Below the pieces are notes generated by a model. That model saw nothing but the letters and a program-made list of their open reading frames with translations. It ran no database searches and had not been told where the DNA came from. Of a DNA stretch of 23,180 nucleotides, positions 1 to 7,810 are shown piece after piece; positions within the stretch are counted from its first letter, which is position 1, and every line of letters starts with the position of its first letter. The stretch comes from a virus, in IMG/VR virus record IMGVR_UViG_3300014913_000082, positions 1-23,180 of that record; one strand, given 5' to 3'. Both the position numbers and the translations under genes were made by a program.

Positions 1-308
1 ATGCAGTACCGGAACCCGCCGGCTACAGCAGCCCAAACGCTTTCCGTGTTCTGATCCGGGAAGGGGGCTTGCAAATACGAGCGGACGACCCTCTGGCCAG
101 CCTCCTGAAGATCCATAATGTAATCGCTGACAGCGCTGGGCGCGTCATCAAACACGAACGTGAAGCCCCCCACGTAAGGCCAAAGGCTTAGAATCTGGAG
201 CTCGACAAGCTCCCTGGGCATGCTGTCCACGTCCACCACCGCCCAGCCCTTGGAGTCCAGCTTGGGCTTCGGGATAAGCTGGGCAACCGAGCTGATCCTC
301 CTATCCAT
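1..308 (-). CDS. Hypothetical protein, 5' part (runs off left edge)
   Basis: An open frame starts with ATG at 308 and stays open for 102 codons to the window edge, so the C-terminus is missing. The start is fixed by an AAAGGAGG ribosome site seven bases upstream, which lies on the TAA stop of the preceding gene (TAAAGGAGG), so the two are probably translated together. The protein begins MDRRISSVAQLIPKP and contains several tryptophans and an acidic, mixed helical/strand-like composition. I see no signal peptide, membrane segment or recognisable motif. Its place after the fibre and small virion-type genes suggests a late accessory, tail-associated or lysis-region function, but this is only position-based inference. 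I do not recognise the family. Confidence 0.7.
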   Translation of the reverse strand, partial: MDRRISSVAQLIPKPKLDSKGWAVVDVDSMPRELVELQILSLWPYVGGFTFVFDDAPSAVSDYIMDLQEAGQRVVRSYLQAPFPDQNTESVWAAVAGGFRYC

Positions 309-321
309 CGGTCAGCCTCCT

Positions 322-702
322 TTAGCTCTGAGGCATTGTCACCGTGAAACTGGATATCACGATAGTATCACCGGAGCTGACGGTCAAGTTTCCGATTTCA
401 AACTCCCCGCCGCCCCCGGTCACGGTGATCGTGCATTCCATGACCTCGGTATCGTCCGTGTCCCGGATCGACACTTTGGCAATGGTGCCGCTTGTGCCGA
501 CTGTCCCGCTTGAGATCGAGTTGGCCGTAGCTGTACCGTTAGAGCTCGACCCGAAGGCAGGATTGCTCATGTTGCAGGTGCAAAGCACCGTGTCGCTTGA
601 GTCCAAAAACTTGATAGCGCCATTTGAGCCGCTGCCGCCGTCGATCAGGTCAACGACAGCGTCGCATGCGGCGTTCCGGGCTGCAGTGCTGAGTGTAGGC
701 AT
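322..702 (-). CDS. Small phage virion-type protein (126 aa, conserved hypothetical)
   Basis: This 126-aa protein starts MPTLSTAARNAACDAVVDL, a beginning I associate with a common family of small hypothetical proteins located beside tail-fibre genes in prophages. A short N-terminal helix is followed by Gly/Ser/Thr-rich beta strands (SNPAFGSSSNGTATANSI, then GDTIVISSFTVTM near the C-terminus), consistent with a small beta-sandwich virion decoration or tail-tip accessory protein. The function is not known. The ATG at 702 has an excellent AAAGGAGG ribosome site six to seven bases upstream, and the gap to the stop of the fibre gene is 18 bases. It ends in TAA. There is no membrane segment or catalytic motif. 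The family recognition is from memory and the role is inference. Confidence 0.75.
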   Translation of the reverse strand: MPTLSTAARNAACDAVVDLIDGGSGSNGAIKFLDSSDTVLCTCNMSNPAFGSSSNGTATANSISSGTVGTSGTIAKVSIRDTDDTEVMECTITVTGGGGEFEIGNLTVSSGDTIVISSFTVTMPQS

Positions 703-720
703 CCAGCACCTCCTTTCTCG

Positions 721-1521
721 CTACAAAACGACCAAAAAACTGCGCGAAAAAACGCCAAGGGATGAAGTGTTCACAACCAGGGAGTACGTGTAAGTGCCGC
801 TTCCGGGGGTATCCTCAACCGCGTAAGTCAACCACCCGGCGCGGTATGAATCCTCGCCATACGTGTAAGTTATGAACGGAAGATTGCCATTTGCTAAATC
901 AGTAGACCCTCTCCGGATGGCCCATGCAGCACTACCAGTAAGGCTTAGTTCATAAAAGCAGCCAGCAAGGACAATTTTGGTCTCAGAACCTGTTGCGGTC
1001 GAAATCACGGTCACTGATTTGCTTTCCAGTGTGACCTCGCCGGTGACGTTCGTTGTGCCAGTTGAGCCTTGAACGCCACGCTCGTTTCCGTTAAGGTCCA
1101 CCACATCAATCTTCGGCCCATCATTGCTTGCCCCGGTGTGGTGGTGGCCCGATATCACGGAGTTCAAGTAAGCGAGGTTGACAGCGTCGCCCGGATTGCT
1201 GTCATCAGTCGGGGATGCCATGTTGACGACCTTGTTTCCTCCTACGTTCAGGTCGCCGCTCATGGGGTAAGAATCTCCGCCGGCCCGGGGCAGGTTGCCC
1301 ATGTAGTGAGCTGTAGCGGCTCCTATCTGCCACCAGTTGGAGCCGTCATAAATCCAGAAAGTCTTGTCGCTGGTTCGGAAGAAAAGCTGCCCGGCCACGG
1401 GGGAGCTTGGGAAGTCAGTCCCCGAAAAGCAACTCCGAAGCGTCTCAAAGTTATTGACGATTTCCTGCCGGGTGTCCGACAAGTATTCCGAGCCGTCTAT
1501 TGATTCCCAGGTCTGACTCAT
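721..1521 (-). CDS. Tail fibre / tail tip-associated protein
   Basis: This 266-aa protein starts at ATG 1521, which shares an ATGA overlap with the stop of the gpJ-like gene. Residues about 30-70 hold a motif common in phage fibre proteins, ending in a DGSNWWQIG-type turn (PVAGQLFFRTSDKTFWIYDG). Residues about 85-125 hold a fibre repeat, GDLNVGGNKVVNM followed by DAVNLAYLN, seen in many trimeric tail fibres and collar proteins, and then a GHHHTG turn. The C-terminal half is beta-rich (VTLESKSVTVIS, then YTYSLVVNTSS). Its place directly after gpJ fits a fibre or receptor-contact protein attached to the tail tip. At 266 aa it is short for a stand-alone long fibre. Receptor specificity cannot be read from the sequence. 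It ends in TAG. Confidence 0.72.
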   Translation of the reverse strand: MSQTWESIDGSEYLSDTRQEIVNNFETLRSCFSGTDFPSSPVAGQLFFRTSDKTFWIYDGSNWWQIGAATAHYMGNLPRAGGDSYPMSGDLNVGGNKVVNMASPTDDSNPGDAVNLAYLNSVISGHHHTGASNDGPKIDVVDLNGNERGVQGSTGTTNVTGEVTLESKSVTVISTATGSETKIVLAGCFYELSLTGSAAWAIRRGSTDLANGNLPFITYTYGEDSYRAGWLTYAVEDTPGSGTYTYSLVVNTSSLGVFSRSFLVVL

Positions 1522-4500
1522 GTGTACGCCTCCACTTTCAATTGCGTAATCTTACCGCCGACAGCCTCCGAGTCCAGCCGGATTGCAAGCAGAAATTGGA
1601 ACCACCTGGTATTGAATTCCCCCGCCCGGAAAGGCTCAAATTCACTATTCAGCATGTCATTCTCGGTATCGCCATAGCGGACGTAAAGCTCAAGGGTCGC
1701 AACTTCCCCTATCTGTGCGGTATCCCACGTAAGCGCCTTGGCCGTGTCGCTATCCCAGGCGAAAGTTGCCTGGTCCCAGGTGTAGCCGCCGACAATCTGC
1801 TCTCCGGCAATCGCCGCCCGCAGCCGCTGCGTGTGCACTGAACCGGTGTCGATTGAAGGCGTCATGTAAAAGGCGGAGGTAAACCCGGAAGAAACGACCA
1901 GATCCCCTGAGGATTCGTACAGCGCATTCTTGGTACCAGGCCAGCTCAACGCGCGTTCATCTCGGCTCCAGTCGAGTGTTTCGTCCGTCCCCGAGGGGAC
2001 CGTGTACTGCAACGAAGCAACCTGCAGCGAATAAACGCCGCTTGTGTTGATCGCCTTCACCATGAAATACCAAGTCCCAACCGGGAAATTGACTGTTTCA
2101 AGGTAAGGCGTCGGAATGTTCGTTGCCATTACAACGCCGTCATCCCATGACGCGGACTCAGCGTAGCGGACCTCATAACCCTTCAGGTCCTTATCATCCA
2201 CAGCGTCCCAGCTTATTGAGAGCACCGTCCCGACGCGGGCAATGTTGATTGAGCTGGAATCCACGTTAGACGGGGCCGACTCCCTGCCCTTTATCGTGAT
2301 TATCTGCCTGGGGCTGTTATCCGGTCGCCGCTTGGCCCCGAAAGAAGAAACAGAAACGACCGCAACTTCGTACTTGTTGCCTTCAACAAAAGGATCGGTG
2401 CTGGTATACGGGGACCCTTCGGTTATGCGGTCGTTGATCGTGAAATGCAGCGATGAAGTCTCGCCGGCGTAAATCCAAGCAGCCCTGCCATACTCCCGGA
2501 ACCAGATTTCATACTTATCAGCCCCGGATGCAGCCGGCCAAGCCACCTCGATTGCGATATTCACCGTGCCATCCCGTCGGAGCTGTGTACGCTCCATCAG
2601 GAGCACCTCAGAAACGTTGTCCGGCAGTTTGCGCGGATCCGGCAACTCACTGCGGCTTACAAACGGCACGTGAGTGATCGTCGGGTCATAAATGGCCGGG
2701 TTGTACTCGACAGCTTCGATTGTGCATTCAAGATCGCCTGTGCGTTCGATCCTCGTAACTACGAATTCGCTTGTGGAAATCGATGTTTGACCCAGGACCC
2801 ACATCTCGTCAGGAATGGGAATCGAGGTCCAGCCTGAAACCTGCAGCGTCGAATAGGTCCCGGGCGTGTTGATCACAACCGTTGCTGTCTCAATCGAGTC
2901 ATCGTTATGCCTGACCTTGATTTCGTAGCTTTTGCCTTCCTCCAGCGTCACAGGCTTATCCAAGGTGATTGTCGATCCTGTAGCGGTAACAACACGTCCC
3001 GAGGAAACGCCCCAGCGTGGCACATCGTGCTGCACCGAGATTACGTCGTAAGGCTCGCAAACTATGGCTTCAACGCCTGTTGAAAACTTGATTAGCTTTC
3101 TCTGATAGCGATTCTGCTTACACCTGAAAAGCGCCGCCCTGAAGGCTTCCCCAGGCCGGGTGACGCCATACAGGTTTGCAGTCTTTCCCCGCAACGGCTC
3201 AGCGGTCTCAAGATCCGGGTCCTGGTAAACAGCGTAATCCTGCGCCCAGTCGTTCTCAGCATTGAGAAATTGAAGCTCCCAGTAATTTGCGCCGAGCTCT
3301 TTTGCAGCATACGTAACCGAAAATGAGCCCTTGGCGATATTAGCCATGGAGAAAAGCTGTACCGGGCTCTGCTCGTGTAGATAGACCACGCGGATCGTAT
3401 TTCCGACTTTTACCAGGGAGGCGTTGTAATTCTCAAGAAGTCCCAACGCTTGCTCCCAAATGGACTTAGCGCTGTCAATGACAACGTCACAGCGATATCG
3501 AGCTTCAAGGCCGCCGCGGCCGTCAGTTACTTGTTCATCGCAGTAAGCCGCGAAAGCGAGAAACGACTCAAGGTCAATATCCGATTCCGAGATATAAGCC
3601 CCGGCACCATAATGATCATCAGTAAGCAGGTCATATATAACCCACGCCGGGTTGTTGCTGCATTCAAGCGAGTAACAGGTGGAATCGGCGAACTCAAACT
3701 CTTTCACCACCGCTGTGAAGTCCGTCTCATCGCCGCTGTCTTCCTTCTCCAGGCAGATCCCAACATCCCAGGGCTGATAATCGCTATACCACGGCAAGCT
3801 GTCGCCGTACTGGGTCCAAGTTTCGCCATCCGTGGAGGCATAAAAGGTAAGACTGCCAGTATCGCTATCAGCGACAGCTCTCAGGTAAATGTCATTGCTT
3901 GGCGCATCGCCGTGCCAAGTAGTTGGAGCATCAGCCACATTCGCCCTGGTAAAAAGCTTCAACGTCCCGCTTGAATCCGTCTTAAGTCCGAAAGCGGAGA
4001 AGTTATGCGCCGGATCCGTCATTCTGACAAGCAGCATAACTCCGCGACCAGCGACCGAATAACCGTCCTTCCAGTTAACCCTCACGCGGAGGTCGAAGTC
4101 GCCGTAGATCTTCTTGTACACATAAGGAACTGTAAGCTGCGCCCAGTAGTAGCTTCCGGCTTCCGGCTTGTGCTTAAGCGTAAGCGAGTAGGCGCTTGGT
4201 ACATGGGTGCTTGCGATGTCCAGCTTGTTGACTTTTTCTACATGCCATCCCCAGTGGCCCGGAATTGCGTCAGAACCGGTTGTAAGGGTCGTAAAGTCCT
4301 GCTGCGTATCCGGGCCGAAAAGGTCACCCGGCTTATACCGCTTAACTTTTTTGCCGTAAATGATCGACGTTATCCTGGGCATTCGGCCGTTGAGCTGCTC
4401 GGTAGCAAGCGCTCTTAGGCCAAGAAGCGCCACGCCTTTGTAGGCAACGTCATCATAAGTCGTCTCGGTTATCGCAAGCAGGTATGACTTTGAGACAGGA

Positions 4501-5564
4501 TAAAGGCCCTGAGCTGCCGAAACTTCGGCGTCATTCTGAGTCTGCCTGGTGATCCGGAACTGATAAGAAGCCAAGTCCAAGCCGGGAATGCGGATCTCAT
4601 AGTTGTATTGGGACGTATTTCTGGCCGATGCCGTATATGTGCCAACAGTCGTCCAAGTCGTCTCCGAGGGGAGCTTTTTCTCTATGAGGAAATCGACATC
4701 ATACTGTCGTATCGCTCCCTTGCTGTCCCGCATGTAAAGGCCGCTTGGAAACCGGATTTGAAACGTAATCTCCTGGATCGGCGTGTTGGCCGTATGAATA
4801 TAAGCAGAATCGTATTGAAGCTCTGTGTTGATCGAGGTTTGGATATGCGACCGACGGAACCCGGGGATCGGTTCCTGCTCCCATGAGCCCAGCCTGTAGT
4901 AAACCTGGATGCCTTCGTATTCAGAAGCTGAATTGTCGTCGAGTTTCAGGTCCTCAAGCAAACTGCCGGACTGAATTGCATCCCGGTCCTGAGTACAGCG
5001 ATTTATGGCTTCGATTTCCCCTGCTGCAAGCCCAAGCAGCACGTACAGATAGTGCTCATTGTTGCCCTCTACCTGCGTATAAGCTGCGATTACCTGGCCG
5101 CCTACTTTATGCTTTCCGTAGACAAGCGGAATTATCGTGCCGTTTCGTGTCGTATTCTGTATCCCCGCCCAGCCGTAAGTAGGGGACTGTTCCGAGTTGT
5201 CATAAGTTGCCAAATTCTCAGGCTTAGGCCCCATGGCGGCCGTTACGAACGGCATTCCAACCGAAAGAGCAAGGAGGGTGCCGGCTACAATCACGTTGCC
5301 GACGGTTATGGTTCCGATAAGCGGCAACGTTACAAGCGGCGTGGCCCAGCCGGGAAGTCTGCATAGGGTCAAGATATCCTGGTCACTAAGTCTGAGCGTT
5401 CTTATATCGCGGGCGCTGAACTGCTTGCCGTTCAAAACGCCGGCCACATTCTCCCGCTGCCAATCGGCTGGAAGAAAAAGCCCAAGCGGAGCGTCTGCAG
5501 GAACGTCTCTTACGCTTATTACGCGGGCCGAAAAGGGGTTCTCAACAAGGACTACCCGCGCCAT
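1518..5564 (-). CDS. gpJ-like central tail tip / host specificity protein
   Basis: This 1348-aa protein is a lambda gpJ-type hub protein, expected to form the central trimeric tip that contacts the receptor. Residues 1-115 form a small domain with a hydrophobic segment (about 74-111) that recalls lambda gpI. Residues 128-156 carry the gpJ signature YGWAGIQNT followed by IPLVYGKHKVGG. The GKKVKRYKPGD segment near 404-414 and NPAWVIYDLLTDDHYGAG near 638-655 are adjacent in ordinary gpJ, but here an inserted beta-sandwich of about 205 residues (420-628) separates them. Two fibronectin-III-like domains follow (about 981-1095 and 1095-1186), then a beta-rich C-terminus. The ATG at 5564 has a TAGGAG site seven bases upstream and overlaps the NlpC gene by 13 bases. 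It ends in TGA within ATGA. No separate gpI gene is present. Confidence 0.9.
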   Translation of the reverse strand: MARVVLVENPFSARVISVRDVPADAPLGLFLPADWQRENVAGVLNGKQFSARDIRTLRLSDQDILTLCRLPGWATPLVTLPLIGTITVGNVIVAGTLLALSVGMPFVTAAMGPKPENLATYDNSEQSPTYGWAGIQNTTRNGTIIPLVYGKHKVGGQVIAAYTQVEGNNEHYLYVLLGLAAGEIEAINRCTQDRDAIQSGSLLEDLKLDDNSASEYEGIQVYYRLGSWEQEPIPGFRRSHIQTSINTELQYDSAYIHTANTPIQEITFQIRFPSGLYMRDSKGAIRQYDVDFLIEKKLPSETTWTTVGTYTASARNTSQYNYEIRIPGLDLASYQFRITRQTQNDAEVSAAQGLYPVSKSYLLAITETTYDDVAYKGVALLGLRALATEQLNGRMPRITSIIYGKKVKRYKPGDLFGPDTQQDFTTLTTGSDAIPGHWGWHVEKVNKLDIASTHVPSAYSLTLKHKPEAGSYYWAQLTVPYVYKKIYGDFDLRVRVNWKDGYSVAGRGVMLLVRMTDPAHNFSAFGLKTDSSGTLKLFTRANVADAPTTWHGDAPSNDIYLRAVADSDTGSLTFYASTDGETWTQYGDSLPWYSDYQPWDVGICLEKEDSGDETDFTAVVKEFEFADSTCYSLECSNNPAWVIYDLLTDDHYGAGAYISESDIDLESFLAFAAYCDEQVTDGRGGLEARYRCDVVIDSAKSIWEQALGLLENYNASLVKVGNTIRVVYLHEQSPVQLFSMANIAKGSFSVTYAAKELGANYWELQFLNAENDWAQDYAVYQDPDLETAEPLRGKTANLYGVTRPGEAFRAALFRCKQNRYQRKLIKFSTGVEAIVCEPYDVISVQHDVPRWGVSSGRVVTATGSTITLDKPVTLEEGKSYEIKVRHNDDSIETATVVINTPGTYSTLQVSGWTSIPIPDEMWVLGQTSISTSEFVVTRIERTGDLECTIEAVEYNPAIYDPTITHVPFVSRSELPDPRKLPDNVSEVLLMERTQLRRDGTVNIAIEVAWPAASGADKYEIWFREYGRAAWIYAGETSSLHFTINDRITEGSPYTSTDPFVEGNKYEVAVVSVSSFGAKRRPDNSPRQIITIKGRESAPSNVDSSSINIARVGTVLSISWDAVDDKDLKGYEVRYAESASWDDGVVMATNIPTPYLETVNFPVGTWYFMVKAINTSGVYSLQVASLQYTVPSGTDETLDWSRDERALSWPGTKNALYESSGDLVVSSGFTSAFYMTPSIDTGSVHTQRLRAAIAGEQIVGGYTWDQATFAWDSDTAKALTWDTAQIGEVATLELYVRYGDTENDMLNSEFEPFRAGEFNTRWFQFLLAIRLDSEAVGGKITQLKVEAYT

Positions 5565-5995
5565 CTATAAACTCCTAAGATCTTCCTACGGCCGATTCTG
5601 CGGGCGACCACCCCAAACTGCGGGGTGGCCTCAACCACTCTGAGATTCCCGACGTAAACGCCCACATGCGGCGGGTCTCCTTCCCGAAGCGGGGCGAAGG
5701 TTATAACGTCCCAAACTTCAAGAGCGCCCCTGACAGGCTCCCATGCTCTTTCTACGCCTTCGGGCACCTCCCGGGGCGCGGATTCCGGGCCTTGGTACTT
5801 CAGCGTCGCCTCAATGTCCACGCCGAGGCGCTTGTAGATTTCAACCACAAGGCCCCAGCAGTCGAAGCCTTCCTCGGGCGACTTACCGCCCCACTTGAAC
5901 GGCGATCCCAAAAGCGGACTATAGATAGATGCGTCCCTCGGGAATCGCCGGGAAGCCGCCGAAGTTTCGCGTGTTGTTATGCGCTCTGCAGCCAT
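5552..5995 (-). CDS. NlpC/P60 family tail assembly peptidase (gpK-like)
   Basis: This 147-aa protein is a cysteine peptidase of the NlpC/P60 fold, which cleaves peptidoglycan stem peptides. In lambda-like tails it sits at the tip and helps assembly or DNA entry. Numbering from ATG 5995, the nucleophile is Cys46 in GFDCWGLVVEIYKRLG, preceded by the usual SPFKWGGKSP loop, and the catalytic His110 is in PPHVGVYVG. The usual third polar position falls in VVEATPQ, a Glu where the family normally has His, Asn or Gln. The lambda gpK N-terminal JAB/MPN domain is absent. I chose 5995 because GGAGG lies six bases upstream. A longer in-frame start at 6028 exists without such a site. The gene overlaps the gpL-like gene by 77 bases, and its ribosome site is embedded in that gene. 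It ends in TAG. Confidence 0.88.
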   Translation of the reverse strand: MAAERITTRETSAASRRFPRDASIYSPLLGSPFKWGGKSPEEGFDCWGLVVEIYKRLGVDIEATLKYQGPESAPREVPEGVERAWEPVRGALEVWDVITFAPLREGDPPHVGVYVGNLRVVEATPQFGVVARRIGRRKILGVYRWRG

Positions 5996-7124
5996 TAGGC
6001 CCCTCCAAGGTGAGGTCACATGTCGCAAGGCCGCCGCTTGTCACGTAAAAAGCGCTCCAACGCTGAGCGACGCTTGTGCCCTGCACCGTGTTAAAAGCGC
6101 AGAAGCCGATTCTTATTGTGTCAGCTATATCAGCCCGTAAACGGCTGTCAAGCAGGATCCAATTACCCGGGCTGCCATGATATACGCTTGCCTGCTTGCC
6201 GTCGAATACGAGCCGCCAGTAGGGCATCTGGTAGCTCTCAGCAACAATCGTGCTGGATCCGGCGATCGTGTGGACGACAGAATCGCCGCTTGTGCAGCGA
6301 CGAATCGCAAACCATTTGCTGGGGGCTCCGTCGTCCATGATGAAAAACATGCCCCCATACTTGCCGTCACGACCTATGACAAACGCAATATCGCAATAGG
6401 CGTCAATATCACCGGTAAAAGTCTTGTAAATGTAGGGCGCGGTGAAGGTGTTGTCCCAAGCGGTGTAAACGCCGTTCTCGCTGTCGGACTGAATAACAAG
6501 CTCGCCGGGATAGTCAATGTCAATGTTGCACCTGGTTGCATGCGCCATATTCTTGGCCCGCCAAGACCAGGTCTGAATGTCCCCGGCTGACTTGAAGTCC
6601 ATCTTCTCAACGCTGTCGAAATATGAGTTCGGGTAGCGGCAACGTGAATCTTTGTACCGAAACCGACACTTATTCCGTATAAACCGCTGGCGAGGCAGCT
6701 TCAAGACAAGCAGGCGCTCATGGCCGAGGGTAAACGTCGCTACTTCATCTGTCGTGACAATAGCGCTTATTCTGTACGTGTAGGCCGGCACGTCCGTAAC
6801 GTCAAGGTGCTCATTGTGCACAATGTAAAGCGTTACCTGCTTGCCCGCCAGATCCGTATTCTCCAAATAGGCCGAAACCGTTCTGTCCTGGTTCGCAACG
6901 TGGACCTGCAGTTCACTGAGCGCGCCGGAAGAATCTTCCGTACTGGCGTCCACCCAAAGCGGAAAACCTGTCCAAACATGCCCATTCCAGGTCACATCGT
7001 CAGGATAAGCCGCCAGTCTGAGGTACGTGCCATCGTCAAAGTCCAGCTCGAAAAGCATGATCCAAGGCTGGGTCGAGTACAGCTTGTTTTTCTGGACAAT
7101 CAGCCGTGGATCTATCGACCTCAT
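5919..7124 (-). CDS. gpL-like tail tip protein with split iron-sulphur motif
   Basis: This 401-aa protein resembles lambda minor tail protein L, which joins the distal tail ring to gpJ and carries an iron-sulphur cluster held by four cysteines. Residues 1-145 are the beta-rich N-terminal part. Cys153 and Cys162 (NKCRFRYKDSRCRYP) form the first pair. Cys369 and Cys379 (CDLTLEGPNGCRAHNN) form the second, followed by the family ending RNFGGFPAIP. Between the pairs lies a beta-sandwich of about 190 residues (roughly 175-362), probably concanavalin/DUF1349-like, which is not part of ordinary gpL. That explains the length of 401 aa against a little over 230 in lambda. The start ATG 7124 overlaps the preceding stop as ATGA. 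It ends in TAG at 5919, inside the NlpC gene. The iron-sulphur role is inferred from family knowledge plus the cysteine spacing. Confidence 0.87.
   Translation of the reverse strand: MRSIDPRLIVQKNKLYSTQPWIMLFELDFDDGTYLRLAAYPDDVTWNGHVWTGFPLWVDASTEDSSGALSELQVHVANQDRTVSAYLENTDLAGKQVTLYIVHNEHLDVTDVPAYTYRISAIVTTDEVATFTLGHERLLVLKLPRQRFIRNKCRFRYKDSRCRYPNSYFDSVEKMDFKSAGDIQTWSWRAKNMAHATRCNIDIDYPGELVIQSDSENGVYTAWDNTFTAPYIYKTFTGDIDAYCDIAFVIGRDGKYGGMFFIMDDGAPSKWFAIRRCTSGDSVVHTIAGSSTIVAESYQMPYWRLVFDGKQASVYHGSPGNWILLDSRLRADIADTIRIGFCAFNTVQGTSVAQRWSAFYVTSGGLATCDLTLEGPNGCRAHNNTRNFGGFPAIPEGRIYL
6002..6006 (-). promoter_or_regulatory. Ribosome binding site of the NlpC/P60 gene inside the gpL-like gene
   Basis: GGAGG lies six bases before ATG 5995 and is encoded by the Leu-Glu-Gly codons of the conserved end of the gpL-like protein. 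It decides the start over the upstream in-frame start at 6028. Confidence 0.7.
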
Positions 7125-7810
7125 GACGCCTCCGGGTTCTCAATCACGGCCGCTTTTATGGTGTAATCGTCGATGAAATTCTGCTCAAACGAAATGGAGT
7201 CCTCAAGCACGTTGACAAGCGGTGACTCGGTGAAATTGTTTGAGCTCGGCGGAGCAGCACCGCCCGTGTCATATCCTGTGTCAGGCTCCGTCCACTGATC
7301 GGTTACCAATGCAGCCTGTTTATGCAGGTCATTTATGCTTGTGCCTACATAAATGTAAGCGCCCGTTGCCGACCGGGGCAGAATGCCCACCTTGACCCTC
7401 AGTACGTGGGATGCCGGACAAACCACGGTTTTGGCCGAGTCTCCGATATCGGTCTCCTTGGATGCACCCCCGGCCCACGTCTTTGCCACAACAAGCGTTC
7501 TCTGGCTCATGCTGCCCGCTTGCACAAAATCCACTTCCACTTCCGCCGCAGGAGCCGGCACAGTGTCGGGCAGCGAAATGTAAAAGGGCGTAAGAGGCCC
7601 CAAATGCGCCAGGAAAAACGCCCTGAGCTCCTGGGTCTGCTCCTTGGTGGCGTGGTTCCACTGCAACGTCCACTTGCGAATACCCTGTCGCCACTTCGGC
7701 CACATTTGAATATCGCCGGACTCGAACTCCACCCTGATAACGCGATTGTCAGCAACCTCGGGGAAAGCAAAGTCAGGTGCAAGATGTGAAGGTAAAGTGG
7801 CGTAGCTCAT
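7121..7810 (-). CDS. gpM-like minor tail / distal tail protein
   Basis: This 229-aa protein lies just before the gpL-like gene, where lambda M sits, and fits a distal tail ring subunit. The N-terminal part has the alternating W/R strands of such proteins (IQMWPKWRQGIRKWTLQW) and a PFYISLPDTVP segment. An Ig-like segment follows at about residues 100-195 with SQRTL, YVGTSINDL and WTEPDTGYDTGGAAPP. The C-terminus returns to the ring-like strands (FIDDYTIKAAVIE). The same series of motifs occurs in the middle of the 1256-aa gene immediately upstream, so the two share a duplicated module. ATG 7810 overlaps the preceding stop as ATGA, and its TGA overlaps the next ATG in the same way. The gpM/Dit-like assignment rests mainly on position and fold-like pattern, so it is moderate. 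Confidence 0.75.
   Translation of the reverse strand: MSYATLPSHLAPDFAFPEVADNRVIRVEFESGDIQMWPKWRQGIRKWTLQWNHATKEQTQELRAFFLAHLGPLTPFYISLPDTVPAPAAEVEVDFVQAGSMSQRTLVVAKTWAGGASKETDIGDSAKTVVCPASHVLRVKVGILPRSATGAYIYVGTSINDLHKQAALVTDQWTEPDTGYDTGGAAPPSSNNFTESPLVNVLEDSISFEQNFIDDYTIKAAVIENPEAS

Noticed and set aside
721-1521. GHHHTG in the fibre protein as a metal-binding tip like that of T4 gp37
   Set aside because: A single short histidine run without the repeated H-x-H series. Not enough to claim iron binding.
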